This document shows, piece after piece, positions 62,848 to 64,000 of a stretch of DNA of 64,000 nt. Source of the DNA: Myxococcales bacterium (GTDB lineage Bacteria; Lernaellota; Lernaellaia; Lernaellales; Lernaellaceae). The notes beneath the pieces were generated by a model that was not told the DNA's origin, made no database searches, and worked only from the letters and a program-made list of their open reading frames with translations. The first letter of the stretch is position 1. Each line of letters starts with the position of its first letter. A program made the position numbers and the translations under genes. The DNA is taken from assembly GCA_012517325.1 (NCBI GenBank), contig JAAYVF010000087.1, positions 46,428 to 110,427 on the forward strand, read 5' to 3'.

Positions 62848-63750
62848 TCAATCGCTCGGTTCGATTTGGTAGATATGGCCTTTCTCCGGTTCTCCTTTGT
62901 CGCGACGAACTAGGGTCGGTTTGATCCAAATTAGTTTGCGGAGTGACAAGCCTTCACCGTGAGCCTGGTTTCTCCAATGTCCTCTACGCCAATGGGGAGA
63001 AAGCTCCCTGCCGGTTGGTAGACCTTCGTATTCAACTCTGATTGATTCCCCGCAGAAATGAATCTTTGAGTAGATTCCTAAAGAATTCAGTGCTTGTTTT
63101 GCTCGCTTGATGTCTGCCTTCCGTGTTGATTGCTCAAGAATTTCGATCCACGTTCTCGGAGTCTCATCGGGGTACTTGTATTCTATGTCCGGCTTTTCAG
63201 AACTCAGGTAGCAAATCCCATTGACGATCAATCGTAGAGCGGCGCGGAAGGTCGGAAAACCTTCTGAGTTCTCACGAGCCACCTCTACTTGAGTCAGCTT
63301 TCCACGATCAATGACTATCACGTTGCGGTCACCTACTGAATAGAGACCGGATGTATCAGGAACGTCATGTGGTCTAAAAGGTTGCTCCTTCTGGACCGCC
63401 ACATCAATTGCCTGGCCGACCGTTGTTCCCGGTGTATCAAACATCAGCGGAAAGTAAAAATAGCGGTCCCGCTCTAAAATAAAATTCATTTTTTTGTAGT
63501 CTACGTCTTTGCGGCGAGTGCTCAATATGACGCTCAGTAGTCCACTCTCCCACAAAGAAGCATCCACGTAGGCTCCATCTACAAAAAAACCACCATTCCA
63601 TAAATTCATTTCGTCCTGCATTCCAAACGACAAGTAGAAACATGGGAAAAGAAATCTGATACTGTCTAGTTGAACGTCGTCTACATCAGTCATGCGAAAG
63701 AGGTCAGTCATTACCGGTGGGAAGCTGAAAATATTTTGGCCGTGCAGCAT
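62848..63750 (-). CDS. Hypothetical protein with C-terminal basic tail motif
   Basis: 300 residues from ATG 63750; the frame is open to 63849, but those extra residues run into intergenic repeats. No signal peptide or TM. The body has Trp/Phe-rich segments (LFPCFYLSFGMQDEMNLWNG, RYFYFPLMFDTPG) and a helical C-terminal part. The last 50 residues carry SPHWRRGHWRNQAHG and LIWIKPTLV, a basic tail I have seen on phage- and plasmid-linked hypothetical proteins; this association is from memory and unverified. The gene is AT-richer than the core genome and flanked by repeats, so horizontal origin is likely. Confidence 0.6.
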   Translation of the reverse strand: MLHGQNIFSFPPVMTDLFRMTDVDDVQLDSIRFLFPCFYLSFGMQDEMNLWNGGFFVDGAYVDASLWESGLLSVILSTRRKDVDYKKMNFILERDRYFYFPLMFDTPGTTVGQAIDVAVQKEQPFRPHDVPDTSGLYSVGDRNVIVIDRGKLTQVEVARENSEGFPTFRAALRLIVNGICYLSSEKPDIEYKYPDETPRTWIEILEQSTRKADIKRAKQALNSLGIYSKIHFCGESIRVEYEGLPTGRELSPHWRRGHWRNQAHGEGLSLRKLIWIKPTLVRRDKGEPEKGHIYQIEPSD

Positions 63751-63811
63751 AAAAGTTGCGAAATAACTAAAATAGGATAGTTCCTGTGTTGGACAAGCCC
63801 CACCATTCAGT

Positions 63812-63881
63812 GGGCAATTCCGGGGACATGGGCAATTCCGGGGACACATTACTTAGGGCAATTCCGGGGACACATTACTTA
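63812..63881. repeat. Three copies of a 17-26-bp GGGCAATTCCGGGGACA repeat
   Basis: Units at 63812-63828 (short), 63830-63855 and 63856-63881, the last two identical over 26 bp and ending CATTACTTA. Similar GGGCAATTCCGGGGACACAT sequences are common next to REP-associated transposases in uncultured bacteria. No transposase is visible in the window. Confidence 0.7.
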
Positions 63882-63913
63882 TCTCCCACCGCTTTTCGCT
63901 TTTCGGATTTCCG

Positions 63914-64000
63914 ATGGATTTAGAGGGACAGTATCTACAAATTGGAATTTCTGGAGCATTATTTCACTCCATCCATCGACCACCGTCGGAATTTCTCACA
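63914..64000 (+). CDS. Possible start of a gene running off the right edge
   Basis: ATG 63914 begins an open frame of 29 codons to the window end, MDLEGQYLQIGISGALFHSI. Too short to assign and no clear ribosome site. It may equally be chance. Confidence 0.2.
   Translation, partial: MDLEGQYLQIGISGALFHSIHRPPSEFLT

Overview
The window is high-GC, densely coded bacterial DNA from a Gram-negative organism. It carries signal peptidase II, Lgt, many lipobox proteins and a quinone-linked respiratory operon. I cannot assign a taxon from sequence alone. The habit of placing long Asp/Asn-only linkers on exported proteins suggests an uncultured, deltaproteobacteria-like or candidate-phylum lineage, but that is only a guess.

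Layout. 1-3.6 kb: the 3' end of ileS, two tandem lspA genes, lgt and a small lipoprotein, i.e. the lipoprotein-maturation block. 3.6-6.05 kb: an AT-richer minus-strand island with a propeller-type lipoprotein and a decayed gene with three in-frame stops. 6.1-6.55 kb: rplS with its own promoter. 6.67-13.6 kb: four lipoproteins carrying D/N linkers, one of them a recognisable two-domain protein-arginine deiminase (PAD), followed by a helical-repeat protein. 13.7-24.4 kb: a geranylgeranyl-reductase-like flavoprotein; on the minus strand glpACB, a membrane protein and a Ser/Thr kinase fused to a cyclic-nucleotide-binding domain; then a membrane-anchored phosphodiesterase/phosphatase, a Nudix protein and a coiled-coil membrane protein. 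24.6-35.2 kb: an 11-subunit complex I operon (nuoABCD-HIJKLMN) with no NuoEFG and with an HATPase-fold protein between nuoD and nuoH. 35.3-42.8 kb: a deoxyhypusine-synthase-like enzyme, an FG-GAP-type exported protein, a large lipoprotein and a GH92 alpha-mannosidase lipoprotein. 43.0-45.5 kb: three copies of an RHS-core segment, two of them carrying AT-rich variable tips, each followed by a small two-TM protein. 45.5-56.7 kb: a TfoX-N protein, a dockerin-ended lipoprotein, a membrane protein, an EEP-nuclease-fold lipoprotein, a ROK kinase, a GH38 mannosidase and a TIM-barrel exported protein. 56.85-57.0 kb: tRNA-Cys and tRNA-Gly. 57.1-61.3 kb: a minus-strand cluster of two SGNH proteins, a PP-loop ATPase and two small membrane proteins (one DUF5989-like). 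61.6-64 kb: a methyltransferase, an AT-richer hypothetical gene and dispersed repeats.

How it fits together. Two signal peptidase II genes and Lgt sit beside an unusually large lipoprotein set. Eleven exported proteins here carry low-complexity acidic linkers. Most have the linker just after the lipidated cysteine. Two have no lipobox and instead carry the linker at the C terminus, ending in a Gly-Gly-Cys-Gly tail, which looks like an alternative anchoring signal. Several cargo domains are glycosidase-like (GH92, TIM barrel), with GH38 and a ROK sugar kinase nearby, suggesting mannose-containing glycan use. GlpACB and a complex I without the NADH module indicate quinone-based, probably anaerobic or ferredoxin-linked electron transport.
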